Source of the DNA: Candidatus Nomurabacteria bacterium RIFCSPLOWO2_01_FULL_46_18
Lineage (GTDB): Bacteria; Patescibacteriota; Minisyncoccia; Phycocordibacterales; UBA9973
Direction of reading: 5' to 3'
DNA length: 7,359 nt
Assembly (NCBI GenBank): GCA_001786015.1
Contig: MFVH01000014.1
Location: 1 to 7,359, forward strand
Part shown: positions 1 to 6,011 of the stretch, in pieces
How positions within the stretch are numbered: position 1 is the first letter of the stretch
Layout: every line of letters starts with the position of its first letter
Program-made: the position numbers and the translations under genes
The notes under the pieces: generated by a model
Database searches by the model: none
Told to the model about the DNA's origin: nothing
What the model saw: only the letters and a program-made list of their open reading frames with translations

Positions 1-387
1 CTTATATTGGAAAATCGCTTCATCGCTCAACACAAGATGCCCGTTCCCGTATTTCGGCGGAATCAGCACCTGCGTATGATTATGATCAGAAAGTACAAAC
101 GATTCCCACTTTCCGAAATTGGGGGAACTCTCTTCGCAACACACGACAACTAAATAAAACTTCCCTTTGGGGCAGGAAATAAGTTTCCAGGTCTCACTAT
201 CCCCGTGTATGCCGCGCAAGACATGTCTCCCCGAAGCGGAAAAATCATCTTGGACGAATGAGGCAAGAATTCCGTTTTCCTTGTAGAGTTTTTCGTTATA
301 CGTCTCAATGTAGTACCCGCGGTGATCTTCAAAAACCTCCGGCTGGATCACCAGGACTCCGTCCAATTTCGCCTTTGAAACCTGCAT
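1..387 (-). CDS. RmlC-like nucleotide-sugar 3,5-epimerase, partial (C-terminus beyond left edge)
   Basis: The 129 visible codons encode the N-terminal two thirds of an RmlC-type cupin; the frame is open through base 1, so the C-terminus is outside the window. Visible family landmarks are F-E-D-H-R-G near residues 19-24, V-Q-D-D-F-S near 45-50, V-L-R-G-I-H-G-D at 56-63 with the catalytic-base His at 61, Lys68, S-P-N-F-G-K-W near 88-94, and G-N-G-H-L-V-L-S-D near 114-122. The family epimerises C3 and/or C5 of 4-keto-6-deoxy nucleotide sugars. Canonical dTDP-rhamnose enzymes have RGLHYQ followed by a P-x-A-Q-G-K segment; here that segment is shorter and reads RGIHGD, which I associate with the Campylobacter heptose epimerases DdahB/MlghB (from memory, not searched). 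ATG at 387 gives the usual family N-terminus but lies 19 nt from the only good ribosome-binding site. Family confidence is high; substrate confidence is low. Confidence 0.85.
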   Translation of the reverse strand, partial: MQVSKAKLDGVLVIQPEVFEDHRGYYIETYNEKLYKENGILASFVQDDFSASGRHVLRGIHGDSETWKLISCPKGKFYLVVVCCEESSPNFGKWESFVLSDHNHTQVLIPPKYGNGHLVLSDEAIFQYK

Positions 388-406
388 ACTAGTAAAACAA
401 ATGGGA

Positions 407-413
407 CACCTCC
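407..413 (-). promoter_or_regulatory. Perfect but displaced Shine-Dalgarno (GGAGGTG) upstream of the RmlC-like gene
   Basis: On the coding strand GGAGGTG is a full seven-base complement to the usual 16S anti-SD core. It ends 19 nt before the ATG at 387, too far for normal initiation there. Two other codons lie at usable spacing: ATT at 402-400, in frame with the epimerase (five extra codons), and TTG at 400-398, which opens a three-codon leader (TTG TTT TAC) ending in TAG one base before the ATG. The SD also overlaps the base of the inverted repeat at 411-469. Which start is used cannot be decided from the sequence. Confidence 0.4.
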
Positions 414-469
414 GCGGTTTCAGCTGGTTTTTACGGTAATGACCCTCCACGCAGCAGAGCTGACGCGGA
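411..469. repeat. Inverted repeat, 12-bp arms with a 3-nt bulge and 32-nt loop
   Basis: The left arm (411-416 and 420-425, interrupted by GTT at 417-419) is exactly complementary to the right arm at 458-469. It lies in the only long intergenic gap of the window, just upstream of the RmlC-like gene. No T-run follows the stem on the coding strand, so it is not a simple terminator. A 5'-UTR structure that hides the GGAGGTG site, or an operator for a dimeric regulator, are both possible. The complementarity is seen directly; the function is unknown. Confidence 0.55.
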
Positions 470-487
470 ATTATCAAGTTAACATGC

Positions 488-512
488 AAAAACGGTCTCC
501 CCGGATTTTTTT
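488..512 (-). terminator. Possible weak intrinsic terminator after the split transketolase
   Basis: About 12 nt past the TAG of the transketolase C half, the coding strand has a CGG/CCG stem around a five-base loop. A-rich sequence lies on its 5' side and TTTTT on its 3' side, which can extend the stem across a 2-nt bulge. Position is right for a terminator, but the G-C core is only 3 bp, so termination would be partial at best. Confidence 0.3.
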
Positions 513-523
513 ATGGAAGATGC

Positions 524-1438
524 CTAGCGAAGAAAATCCCGTATCTTTTCTGCAACATCTCGGGCCCCGATGCCGACGGCATCTCGAAGATATTGCTGGG
601 ATCCGACAACATCAGGCCACATATCCGGGACGCCGAAACGCTTGAATAATGGTCTTTGAGGCAATTCAGCAAGCTCTTCAGCGACCGCTCCTCCTAAACC
701 GCCAAGGATATTGTGTTCTTCGAGCGTGAAAATCGCCTTCCGAATTCCTGCGCGCGCACGAATAAAATCTCCATCAAGGGGTTTAATCGTATGCATATTG
801 GCAACTTCAACAGAAATGCCCTGTTCCGCAAGCATATCTCGCACGCGAATCGCTTCAGTAATAATGGCGCCTGACGCAATCAGAGTAATATCATCGCCCG
901 AACGCACTATGCCCGCTTTCCCGATTTCCGGTGCATACTCTAATTCGAAATCCGGTTCTTTCCCGCGACCGATCCGGACATATGCCGGCCCCCCAACTTT
1001 GATAAGTGCCTGCATGAGCAGCCGTGCTTCGGTTGGATTGGACGGGGAAATGATTTTCATATTCGGCAGCGCGCGCAATGCGGCGACGTCTTCGATTGCG
1101 TAGTGAGTGACACCGGCATTTGCGTACGCAAATCCGCCCCCGCCCCCGATAATCGTTACGTCCACATTGTGGTGGCAGACATCAATCTTTATTTGCTCCA
1201 GACAGCGCAAGGTAATAAACGGCACGATCGAATATACGAACACCTTCATCCCTGAAAGTGCAAGCCCCGCCGCAATCCCAATAATATTTTGCTCCGACAT
1301 GCCTGCGTTGAAATAGCGCCCTGGAAAATCGCGCTTGAACTCTTCGGTGTTCGCATGCCCGTAATCCCCGGAGACAAAGCACACCCGCTTGTCTTCGAGG
1401 CCTGCTTGATATATTGCTTTTACAACTTCAAATCTCAT
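524..1438 (-). CDS. Transketolase, C-terminal half (pyrimidine-binding and C domains; beta subunit of a split enzyme)
   Basis: This 304-residue protein holds the pyrimidine-binding and C-terminal domains of a transketolase. The ThDP-activating Glu is Glu49 in the motif A-G-M-S-E-Q-N (45-51); Gly-rich G-G-G-G-G-F (98-103) and G-V-T-H (109-112) line the active site, with His112 matching the family substrate-binding His. The C-terminal domain runs from about residue 180 to 304. It would pair with the upstream N half to move a two-carbon ketol unit between sugar phosphates. The ATG at 1438 overlaps the TGA of the N half in ATGA and has GGAGG seven bases upstream, so the two are translationally coupled and made in equal amounts, as for an alpha2beta2 complex. 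The stop is TAG at 526-524. DXS or another ThDP ketotransferase is a less likely reading. The physiological substrate is not readable. Confidence 0.93.
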   Translation of the reverse strand: MRFEVVKAIYQAGLEDKRVCFVSGDYGHANTEEFKRDFPGRYFNAGMSEQNIIGIAAGLALSGMKVFVYSIVPFITLRCLEQIKIDVCHHNVDVTIIGGGGGFAYANAGVTHYAIEDVAALRALPNMKIISPSNPTEARLLMQALIKVGGPAYVRIGRGKEPDFELEYAPEIGKAGIVRSGDDITLIASGAIITEAIRVRDMLAEQGISVEVANMHTIKPLDGDFIRARAGIRKAIFTLEEHNILGGLGGAVAEELAELPQRPLFKRFGVPDMWPDVVGSQQYLRDAVGIGARDVAEKIRDFLR

Positions 1439-2247
1439 GAAAGTTCCTCCATCGCTATTTTATATTGCTCATCATTCGGGGAGCTGTTGTGCCATTGCCA
1501 TTTATTTTCCATATACGACACGCCTTTGCCCTTTGTTGTTTTTGCGATGACTACTCTCGGGCGAGAACCCGAATGAGAAAAGGCGGGAATCAATTGCGTA
1601 AAATCATGCCCATCGACGACTGCCGCATCCCATCCGAACGCACGGAATTTATCAGCAAGCGGCTCAATACCAATAATGGTTTCCGTACTACCCTCGCTTT
1701 GCATGCCGTTCTGATCAACAACCATGGTGACGTTAGCCAGCCCGTGATGCGAGCCGAACAGAAGCGCTTCCCATACAGATCCTTCTTCTAACTCGCCGTC
1801 TCCGGAAACTACAAAAATCCGGGCGCCGTTCCCCGCGTTTCGGGCGGCAATCGCCATGCCTATGCCGAGAGAAAGCCCGTGCCCGCCGGAGCCATTGCTC
1901 GTTTCTGTCCCGGGAAGCGCATTCCTTACCACGTGGCTTGCAAGACGCGTCCCATCCGTACCGTACGAATCAAGCTCTTCTCGCGCAAAAAACCCCCGCT
2001 CTGCAAGCGTCGCATACAAAGCTGCCACGCCGTGGCCCTTGCTCATAATAAGCCGATCGCGTTTCGGATCATCCGGATGTGCGGGATCAAAGCGCAGCAC
2101 GCCAAAATAGAGCGCGGTCAGTATATCGGCTACCGAGAGAGAGCAGCCGATATGAGAGCATTTGGCGCGATAAATCATCTCGACGATCATTCGCCGGACA
2201 TTTTTTGCGTGCACGGCAAACGCCGCAGTATCAATAGCCTCAGACAT
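1435..2247 (-). CDS. Transketolase, N-terminal half (ThDP diphosphate-binding domain; alpha subunit of a split enzyme)
   Basis: This 270-residue protein corresponds to the diphosphate-binding domain alone. The ThDP/metal motif runs from G-D-G at 149-151 to N180 (V-D-Q-N, 177-180). Active-site histidines are recognisable in S-H-I-G (31-34), S-K-G-H-G (69-73), G-G-H-G-L-S (121-126) and W-H-N (252-254), the layout of stand-alone transketolase N-sections. It cannot act without the C half encoded directly downstream, which it overlaps by 4 nt. The ATG at 2247 has AAGGA eight bases upstream, inside the last codons of the aldo/keto reductase gene, whose stop is only 4 nt away. The motif around the first His reads C-S-H-I-G-C-S rather than the common S-G-H-P/I-G-x-S, a variant I associate with polysaccharide-cluster transketolases, not the central-metabolism form. 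That subgroup assignment is inference. Confidence 0.94.
   Translation of the reverse strand: MSEAIDTAAFAVHAKNVRRMIVEMIYRAKCSHIGCSLSVADILTALYFGVLRFDPAHPDDPKRDRLIMSKGHGVAALYATLAERGFFAREELDSYGTDGTRLASHVVRNALPGTETSNGSGGHGLSLGIGMAIAARNAGNGARIFVVSGDGELEEGSVWEALLFGSHHGLANVTMVVDQNGMQSEGSTETIIGIEPLADKFRAFGWDAAVVDGHDFTQLIPAFSHSGSRPRVVIAKTTKGKGVSYMENKWQWHNSSPNDEQYKIAMEELS
1446..1450 (-). promoter_or_regulatory. Strong ribosome-binding site for the transketolase C half
   Basis: GGAGG on the coding strand ends seven bases before ATG 1438. It lies inside the last codons (Glu-Glu-Leu-Ser) of the N half, fixes the start and supports translational coupling through the ATGA overlap. Confidence 0.8.
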
Positions 2248-2251
2248 ACAA

Positions 2252-3223
2252 TTATTCCTTCTTCACTGTTGTATCAAAAAATTCATGAGAATGATAGACC
2301 TCGCGGGCGCGGGCGATTTCTTCCGGCGCGAATTGCGCGAATTCGCTTGCCGAAGCGTTCTCGCGCGCCTCACTCGGATGCAGTATTCCCGGGATAACAG
2401 AGGAAACCGCGGGAGAATAGAGACAAAACTTAAGCGCGATTTGCGTCGGCGTCCAGCCCCGCCCCTCATTGAGAAATCCAAACATGCGCGGCGCCGAAGC
2501 CCATCGGCGAAGCTGGCTCGCCGGCCAGGAAGAACGATGGTCGTCGGGACTGAACGAAACATCAGTCAATGTTCCGCTCAAAAATCCAAAAGCGAGCGGG
2601 GTGCGCGCGATAACGCCGATGCCTCGATCACGCGCGAAATCCAAGAATCCATTGTCAAGAATGCGCTGATCAATCATATTAAAATTCACCTGCACTGATT
2701 CTGCCTTGAATTCAGTCACCGCTCGAAATCCATCCTGCGGACTTTTCACCGAGATACCGATCGCCCGAATCTTCCCCTCCTCCTTTAATTTCTGTATTTC
2801 TTCGATGGCGCCGGCGGTCCTCTGAAGCTCGTCAAGAGACGGGCTATGCAATTGATAGAGATCGATGTAGTCAGTGCGCAACCGGCGCAAACTCGCCTCG
2901 GCGCATTGCCGTATGCGCACGGGCGAGAAATCATGCGGCCCGCCGTGCTTTACATAGCCCACCTTGCTTGCGATAACGACTTTTTCTCGCCGCCCGGCAA
3001 AAACTCCGCCGATCAATTCCTCGCTGTGGCCATACCCATAGAGATCAGACGTGTCATAGAGCGTAATGCCTGCATCAAACGCCGCCTCAAGCGCGCGCTT
3101 TGATTCGTCATCATCAGTTGTACCGTATGAAGTCGCGCCTTTGGTACGACCACCGATCCCCCAAGAACCAAAACCAATCTCTGAAACAGTGATACGAGTT
3201 TTTCCTAATGGGCGATATTGCAT
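2252..3223 (-). CDS. Aldo/keto reductase
   Basis: This 323-residue NAD(P)H-dependent TIM-barrel reductase has the full catalytic tetrad: Asp57 in Y-D-T-S-D, Tyr62 in L-Y-G-Y-G, Lys87 in I-A-S-K and His126 in Y-Q-L-H. The N-terminus Q-Y-R-P-L-G-K-T starting at ATG 3223 is the typical beginning of the family, so the 38 open codons upstream are excluded; they belong to the 3' end of the preceding methyltransferase region in another frame. The gap to that gene is 17 nt and no clear Shine-Dalgarno is visible. A cofactor-binding stretch lies near residues 275-292 (V-I-P-G-I then S-E-A-R-E-N). AKRs of this type reduce aldehydes or ketones; inside this cluster a keto-sugar is the natural guess, but AKR specificity cannot be read from sequence. 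The C-terminus carries the ribosome-binding site of the next gene. Confidence 0.93.
   Translation of the reverse strand: MQYRPLGKTRITVSEIGFGSWGIGGRTKGATSYGTTDDDESKRALEAAFDAGITLYDTSDLYGYGHSEELIGGVFAGRREKVVIASKVGYVKHGGPHDFSPVRIRQCAEASLRRLRTDYIDLYQLHSPSLDELQRTAGAIEEIQKLKEEGKIRAIGISVKSPQDGFRAVTEFKAESVQVNFNMIDQRILDNGFLDFARDRGIGVIARTPLAFGFLSGTLTDVSFSPDDHRSSWPASQLRRWASAPRMFGFLNEGRGWTPTQIALKFCLYSPAVSSVIPGILHPSEARENASASEFAQFAPEEIARAREVYHSHEFFDTTVKKE
2256..2260 (-). promoter_or_regulatory. Ribosome-binding site for the transketolase N half
   Basis: AAGGA on the coding strand lies eight bases before ATG 2247 and inside the last codons of the aldo/keto reductase gene. It supports the chosen start and co-translation of the two genes. 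Confidence 0.65.
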
Positions 3224-3240
3224 ACTCGTTTTAAGAAATA

Positions 3241-4049
3241 TTACACATCCAAAATAATTTTCTGCCATCCCGATTCCGTCTTTCTCATCGCCCAAAATCC
3301 GTCCCAACTCGAGACCTCGCCTCCAAAAAACTCCCATACCGCGAATGTAACTCCCGGATGAAACGGCTTAGTAGTTTTCGCATCAAGAATATAATCTTTT
3401 TCTCTATTTTCTTTGGCATACATGATGTCTATCTCGTCTCTCTGCAGTTCCAAATCATCTCCGCATATAACACCCCCCCCACAAGAAGCCGTCTGCAATT
3501 CTCCAAATCCTTGATAACCTGCGAATAAGAATGATCACCATCAATATATACAAGATTGAATTCTCCGCCCCGTAATACAGGTAGGATTTCATCACTGGAA
3601 AATCTCAATGGCTTTATAATATCGGAATAACCAGCTGCTTTAATATTATGAAGAAACAATTTATAAATTTTTCCTTCACCCAATGCTCTTTCTATCTTTT
3701 GGTATTTCCCAATCTTTATATTGCCTATATTTTTTTGATTCATATACGGCCTCCAGGGATCCACGCAAAAAACTATTCCACCAATCCCGGAATCTTTTAT
3801 TGCTTTTGCCCAGAGCAACGCAGATGCTCCCGCCCATGAACCAATTTCTAAAATTCTAAAGAATGTATGATTCTTTACTTCAAGCTCCATCAATTTTTGC
3901 ATCGGCGTCCTCCTATGACTCATGCCAGAAGCCGCCAAAATTCTCCCAAAATACGGCTCGTTCTTATACAAATGAATCCTGTATCGTATCCATTCAGAAA
4001 GGTCAGCCGTCAATTTTCGGAAGAGATAAAAAGATGCACGTATCCCCAT
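3241..4049 (-). CDS. SAM-dependent O-methyltransferase, CmcI/family-24 type, interrupted by a frameshift at a G8 tract
   Basis: Two frames together encode one methyltransferase. From ATG 4049 the first frame gives I-L-E-I-G-S-W-A-G (66-74, SAM motif I), V-D-P-W (96-99) and Y-I-D-G-D-H-S-Y (168-175, diagnostic of the family), then reaches G8 at 3480-3473. As assembled it continues for 14 unrelated residues to TAG at 3431-3429. The second frame resumes the family exactly: G-V-I-C-G-D-D, then H-P-G-V and W-E-F-F-G near the C-terminus, ending at TAA 3243-3241. One extra G (G9) or two fewer (G6) restores a single protein; with G9 it is 269 residues. The start is 2 nt after the reductase stop (TAA GT ATG). 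Hand-counted GC for 3541-3900 is about 36%, below most neighbours. The likely role is sugar or polysaccharide O-methylation. Phase variation, -1 slippage or a base-call error all fit. Confidence 0.85.
3473..3480 (-). repeat. Homopolymeric G8 tract (possible contingency locus)
   Basis: Eight consecutive G on the coding strand sit inside the methyltransferase gene, exactly where its reading frame breaks. On the genomic plus strand it is a C8 run flanked by A on both sides. Runs of this length are prone to slipped-strand mispairing and also to sequencing error. As assembled the gene is out of frame (OFF); G9 or G6 would be ON. Confidence 0.8.
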
Positions 4050-4051
4050 AC

Positions 4052-5014
4052 TTATAGCCGTAATTTCTCTGAATCTGGATAATGTTCAATAAAATATTCT
4101 ACTGTTTTGCGGATCGCTTCGCGAATTGGCGTATAGGTGAAATGAGATAGTGAAACAAATCGTGAATTATCCATGGCTTTCCGATGTTGCCCGACGGGTT
4201 TTGTGAGATCGAATATGATACGCTCTTTGTCGATATCCATATACTCGGCGATTGCGTGCGCCGCATCTTTTATCGATATTTCCTCCATGGTGCCGACATT
4301 CAAGATTTGAGGGTCGCTGTAGTTATCAATGCACCAGATAGCAACACTACCAATGTCCTCGCTAAAGGTAACTTGGCGAAGGGGCGAACCATCGCCCCAG
4401 ACGACAAGAGGAGAATCTCCTTCCCGATTTTCATAAAAGCGTCTGATAAGAGCGGAAATTGCCGTAGACGCGCTTGGGTTAAAATTGCTTCTCGGCCCCA
4501 CTATGGCGTCCGGCACTATGCCGATGATATCCATTCCGAATTCTTTGCGGTACGCTTTTATCATGGGGTCTACAAGCCGTTTTGCAAATGCATAGCTATA
4601 ATTTGATTCGTGGGGATATCCGTCATGAATCGCCTCTTCTTTAATGGGGATATGCGCGTTCATGGGGTACATTCCTCCGGAAAGGGTCATCAGAAGCTTG
4701 GGAGTATGAGACACGCGCGCGGCTTCGAGTATGTTAAAATTCATAATGACATTATCCCGCATAACGCTTGCCGGATGATCGATCGTCAGCTGGATTCCGC
4801 CTGATATTGCCGCGAAATGGATAATGGCATCGGGCCTGAAATTCTCCACGTATGCCATCGCGGAAGCGAAATCGAGAAGATTTAACTCCTTTGAAGCCGG
4901 AAAAATAAACTCACGCCCGGGATACTCTCCGCGGGACACAACGGAACGGAGTCCTTCGCCAGCAACCGCACTACCACCCGTAACTAGTATTCGTTTGTAT
5001 GTAACATCTGACAT
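4052..5014 (-). CDS. GDP-fucose-synthase-like NAD(P)-dependent sugar reductase lacking the epimerase residues
   Basis: This 320-residue short-chain dehydrogenase/reductase resembles GDP-L-fucose synthase along its length: V-T-G-G-S-A-V-A-G (11-19) cofactor loop, H-F-A-A-I-S-G-G-I (66-74), L-S-G-G-M-Y-P (111-117), I-K-E-E (124-127), Y-A-F-A-K (141-145), G-P-x-S-N-F-N-P (173-180) and V-W-G-D-G-S-P-L-R (205-213). Ser112, Tyr141 and Lys145 match the reductase triad (Ser107, Tyr136, Lys140 in E. coli). The two residues needed for C3/C5 epimerisation, Cys109 and His179, are Gly114 and Asn179 here, and the middle Gly of GxxGxxG is Ala16. I infer a 4-ketoreductase working with a separate epimerase, plausibly the RmlC-like protein. 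ATG 5014 starts right before the Rossmann strand and lies 14 nt after the upstream stop; a GTG at 5044 would overlap that gene. No clear Shine-Dalgarno. Confidence 0.88.
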   Translation of the reverse strand: MSDVTYKRILVTGGSAVAGEGLRSVVSRGEYPGREFIFPASKELNLLDFASAMAYVENFRPDAIIHFAAISGGIQLTIDHPASVMRDNVIMNFNILEAARVSHTPKLLMTLSGGMYPMNAHIPIKEEAIHDGYPHESNYSYAFAKRLVDPMIKAYRKEFGMDIIGIVPDAIVGPRSNFNPSASTAISALIRRFYENREGDSPLVVWGDGSPLRQVTFSEDIGSVAIWCIDNYSDPQILNVGTMEEISIKDAAHAIAEYMDIDKERIIFDLTKPVGQHRKAMDNSRFVSLSHFTYTPIREAIRKTVEYFIEHYPDSEKLRL

Positions 5015-5028
5015 GGGGAAAACCGAAA

Positions 5029-5982
5029 TCACACAGGTGACCACACGATAACCGAATACCCGTCGGTGAGAACGTGGCCGATATGCGTCCGCTTGTCTTC
5101 ATAAATCTTGATCCGTTTTTCGCCGGCGAGCCGATGCAGATATTCGGAAAGCCCCCATAGATAATTTCTTTTTTGGTAGTATGCAATCGCCAAATAGTCG
5201 ATGAGATTCTTTTCGTCAAGAAATTCATGCATGGGCTCTATATGGACGATGATGCGGGGTTTTTGGCGCAACAAATATTCTACGAACGGGACGAAATCTT
5301 TTCCCATCTGTTCAAGCGCCGCAACAGTATATACGCCGCTATCCGGCTCGATCAAAAAAGCTTCATCAGGATGAAAAAAATCAAAACGCCTGCCGACTGT
5401 TTTCTGCAAAACACCGGTCTTTACGCTCTCCATAATAATATTTTGTGAGGCTTCTGCCCAATCAAGACCGAAGAGTTTTGCATGGGGATTTGTCTCGCGT
5501 GCGCGCAGAAGATTATGCCCCGTACCGCATCCAAATTCATAGATCGACTTAACATCCGACAGATATTTTTCAAAAAGCCACTGTTCGATGACCGCGAGCA
5601 TATTATATTCAAAATCAGGGGTAAGAACTTTCACGAATTCCCCCCGCAGCCGAACAATATCATACTTATCAAAATATCGGGGGATAAGACCTTTCGGATC
5701 CCCTTTTCGAACAAGCTCAAGATTTTCCAACCATCCCCGTTCCCACTCCGATTGCCGATGTTCGCCCGATTTTCCCACTGCTGGATCACGCAATAATTGA
5801 AGTATAAATAAAATACACCGATCTCGCTCTTCCGAAGACAGAGGAACATAGCGGAAATCGGATGCTTTAATTCGTTCCTGAAGCGCCGGCGAGAGTGCAC
5901 CTTCAAAAAGAGAAGAAAAGTCTCCGGGTTTTAATGAAGAAATTATTGTTTTCGATGGATTTGGAACAAGAATATGCGGCAT
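5029..5982 (-). CDS. Class I SAM-dependent methyltransferase with a long N-terminal extension
   Basis: This 317-residue protein has a Rossmann methyltransferase core after about 140 residues of unassigned sequence. Motif I is Y-E-F-G-C-G-T-G-H-N (148-157), the acidic residue after strand 2 is Asp174 in G-L-D-W, motif II-like V-Y-T-V-A-A-L-E-Q-M-G is at 217-227, and I-V-H-I-E-P-M-H-E is at 245-253. The N-terminal part contains W-E-R-G-W-L-E-N-L (80-88) and P-R-Y-F-D-K-Y (101-107), which look like a family-specific helical region. No signal peptide or membrane segment is visible, so it is cytoplasmic. ATG 5982 is chosen because upstream open codons lie antisense-free but inside the transketolase gene in another frame and read as basic, low-complexity sequence. 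There is no good Shine-Dalgarno. The methyl acceptor is unknown; a sugar nucleotide or sugar is inferred from context only. Confidence 0.85.
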   Translation of the reverse strand: MPHILVPNPSKTIISSLKPGDFSSLFEGALSPALQERIKASDFRYVPLSSEERDRCILFILQLLRDPAVGKSGEHRQSEWERGWLENLELVRKGDPKGLIPRYFDKYDIVRLRGEFVKVLTPDFEYNMLAVIEQWLFEKYLSDVKSIYEFGCGTGHNLLRARETNPHAKLFGLDWAEASQNIIMESVKTGVLQKTVGRRFDFFHPDEAFLIEPDSGVYTVAALEQMGKDFVPFVEYLLRQKPRIIVHIEPMHEFLDEKNLIDYLAIAYYQKRNYLWGLSEYLHRLAGEKRIKIYEDKRTHIGHVLTDGYSVIVWSPV

Positions 5983-5987
5983 ACGAA

Positions 5988-6008
5988 AAATTATTCCCGA
6001 GAGCGGGA
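5988..6008 (-). terminator. Short hairpin followed by a U-rich tail between transketolase and methyltransferase
   Basis: On the coding strand TCCCG CTCT CGGGA (6008-5995) forms a 5-bp stem with a 4-nt loop, followed by ATAATTTTT. It starts just after the transketolase TAA (6014-6012) and ends before ATG 5982. The other strand also reads as a hairpin followed by TTTTT. The shape is that of a small, leaky intrinsic terminator or attenuator, but the stem is short and the region is only 29 nt. Confidence 0.35.
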
Positions 6009-6011
6009 TTT

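Noticed and set aside
470..475. GATAAT on the coding strand as a -10 promoter element for the RmlC-like gene.
   Set aside because: No acceptable -35 is found 16-18 nt upstream and there is no TGn extension. One hexamer match in AT-rich intergenic DNA is expected by chance.
388..511. The RmlC-like frame stays open upstream of ATG 387 and would encode a Cys-rich stretch with C-P-I-C just before the Met.
   Set aside because: The usual RmlC family N-terminus begins at the Met of 387. The extension overlaps the inverted repeat, has no ATG, and its GTG/TTG candidates lack ribosome-binding sites. A zinc-knuckle remnant from another gene cannot be excluded but is not supported.
439..645. Plus-strand open frame crossing the gap near the left end.
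   Set aside because: It runs into the antisense of the transketolase C half, has no recognisable domain or ribosome-binding site, and all supported genes here are on the other strand.
1137..1147. Two C5 runs (G5 on the coding strand) in the transketolase C half as a second contingency tract.
   Set aside because: The frame is intact, the runs are only five bases each, and the encoded Gly-rich loop is a normal part of the transketolase active site.
3224..3337. Upstream extension of the aldo/keto reductase to 3337.
   Set aside because: It overlaps the conserved C-terminus of the family-24 methyltransferase, and the AKR family start is at ATG 3223.
5015..5044. GTG start at 5044 for the sugar reductase, adding ten residues.
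   Set aside because: It would overlap the upstream methyltransferase by 16 nt, has no ribosome-binding site, and the extra residues precede a normal Rossmann N-terminus that ATG 5014 already provides.
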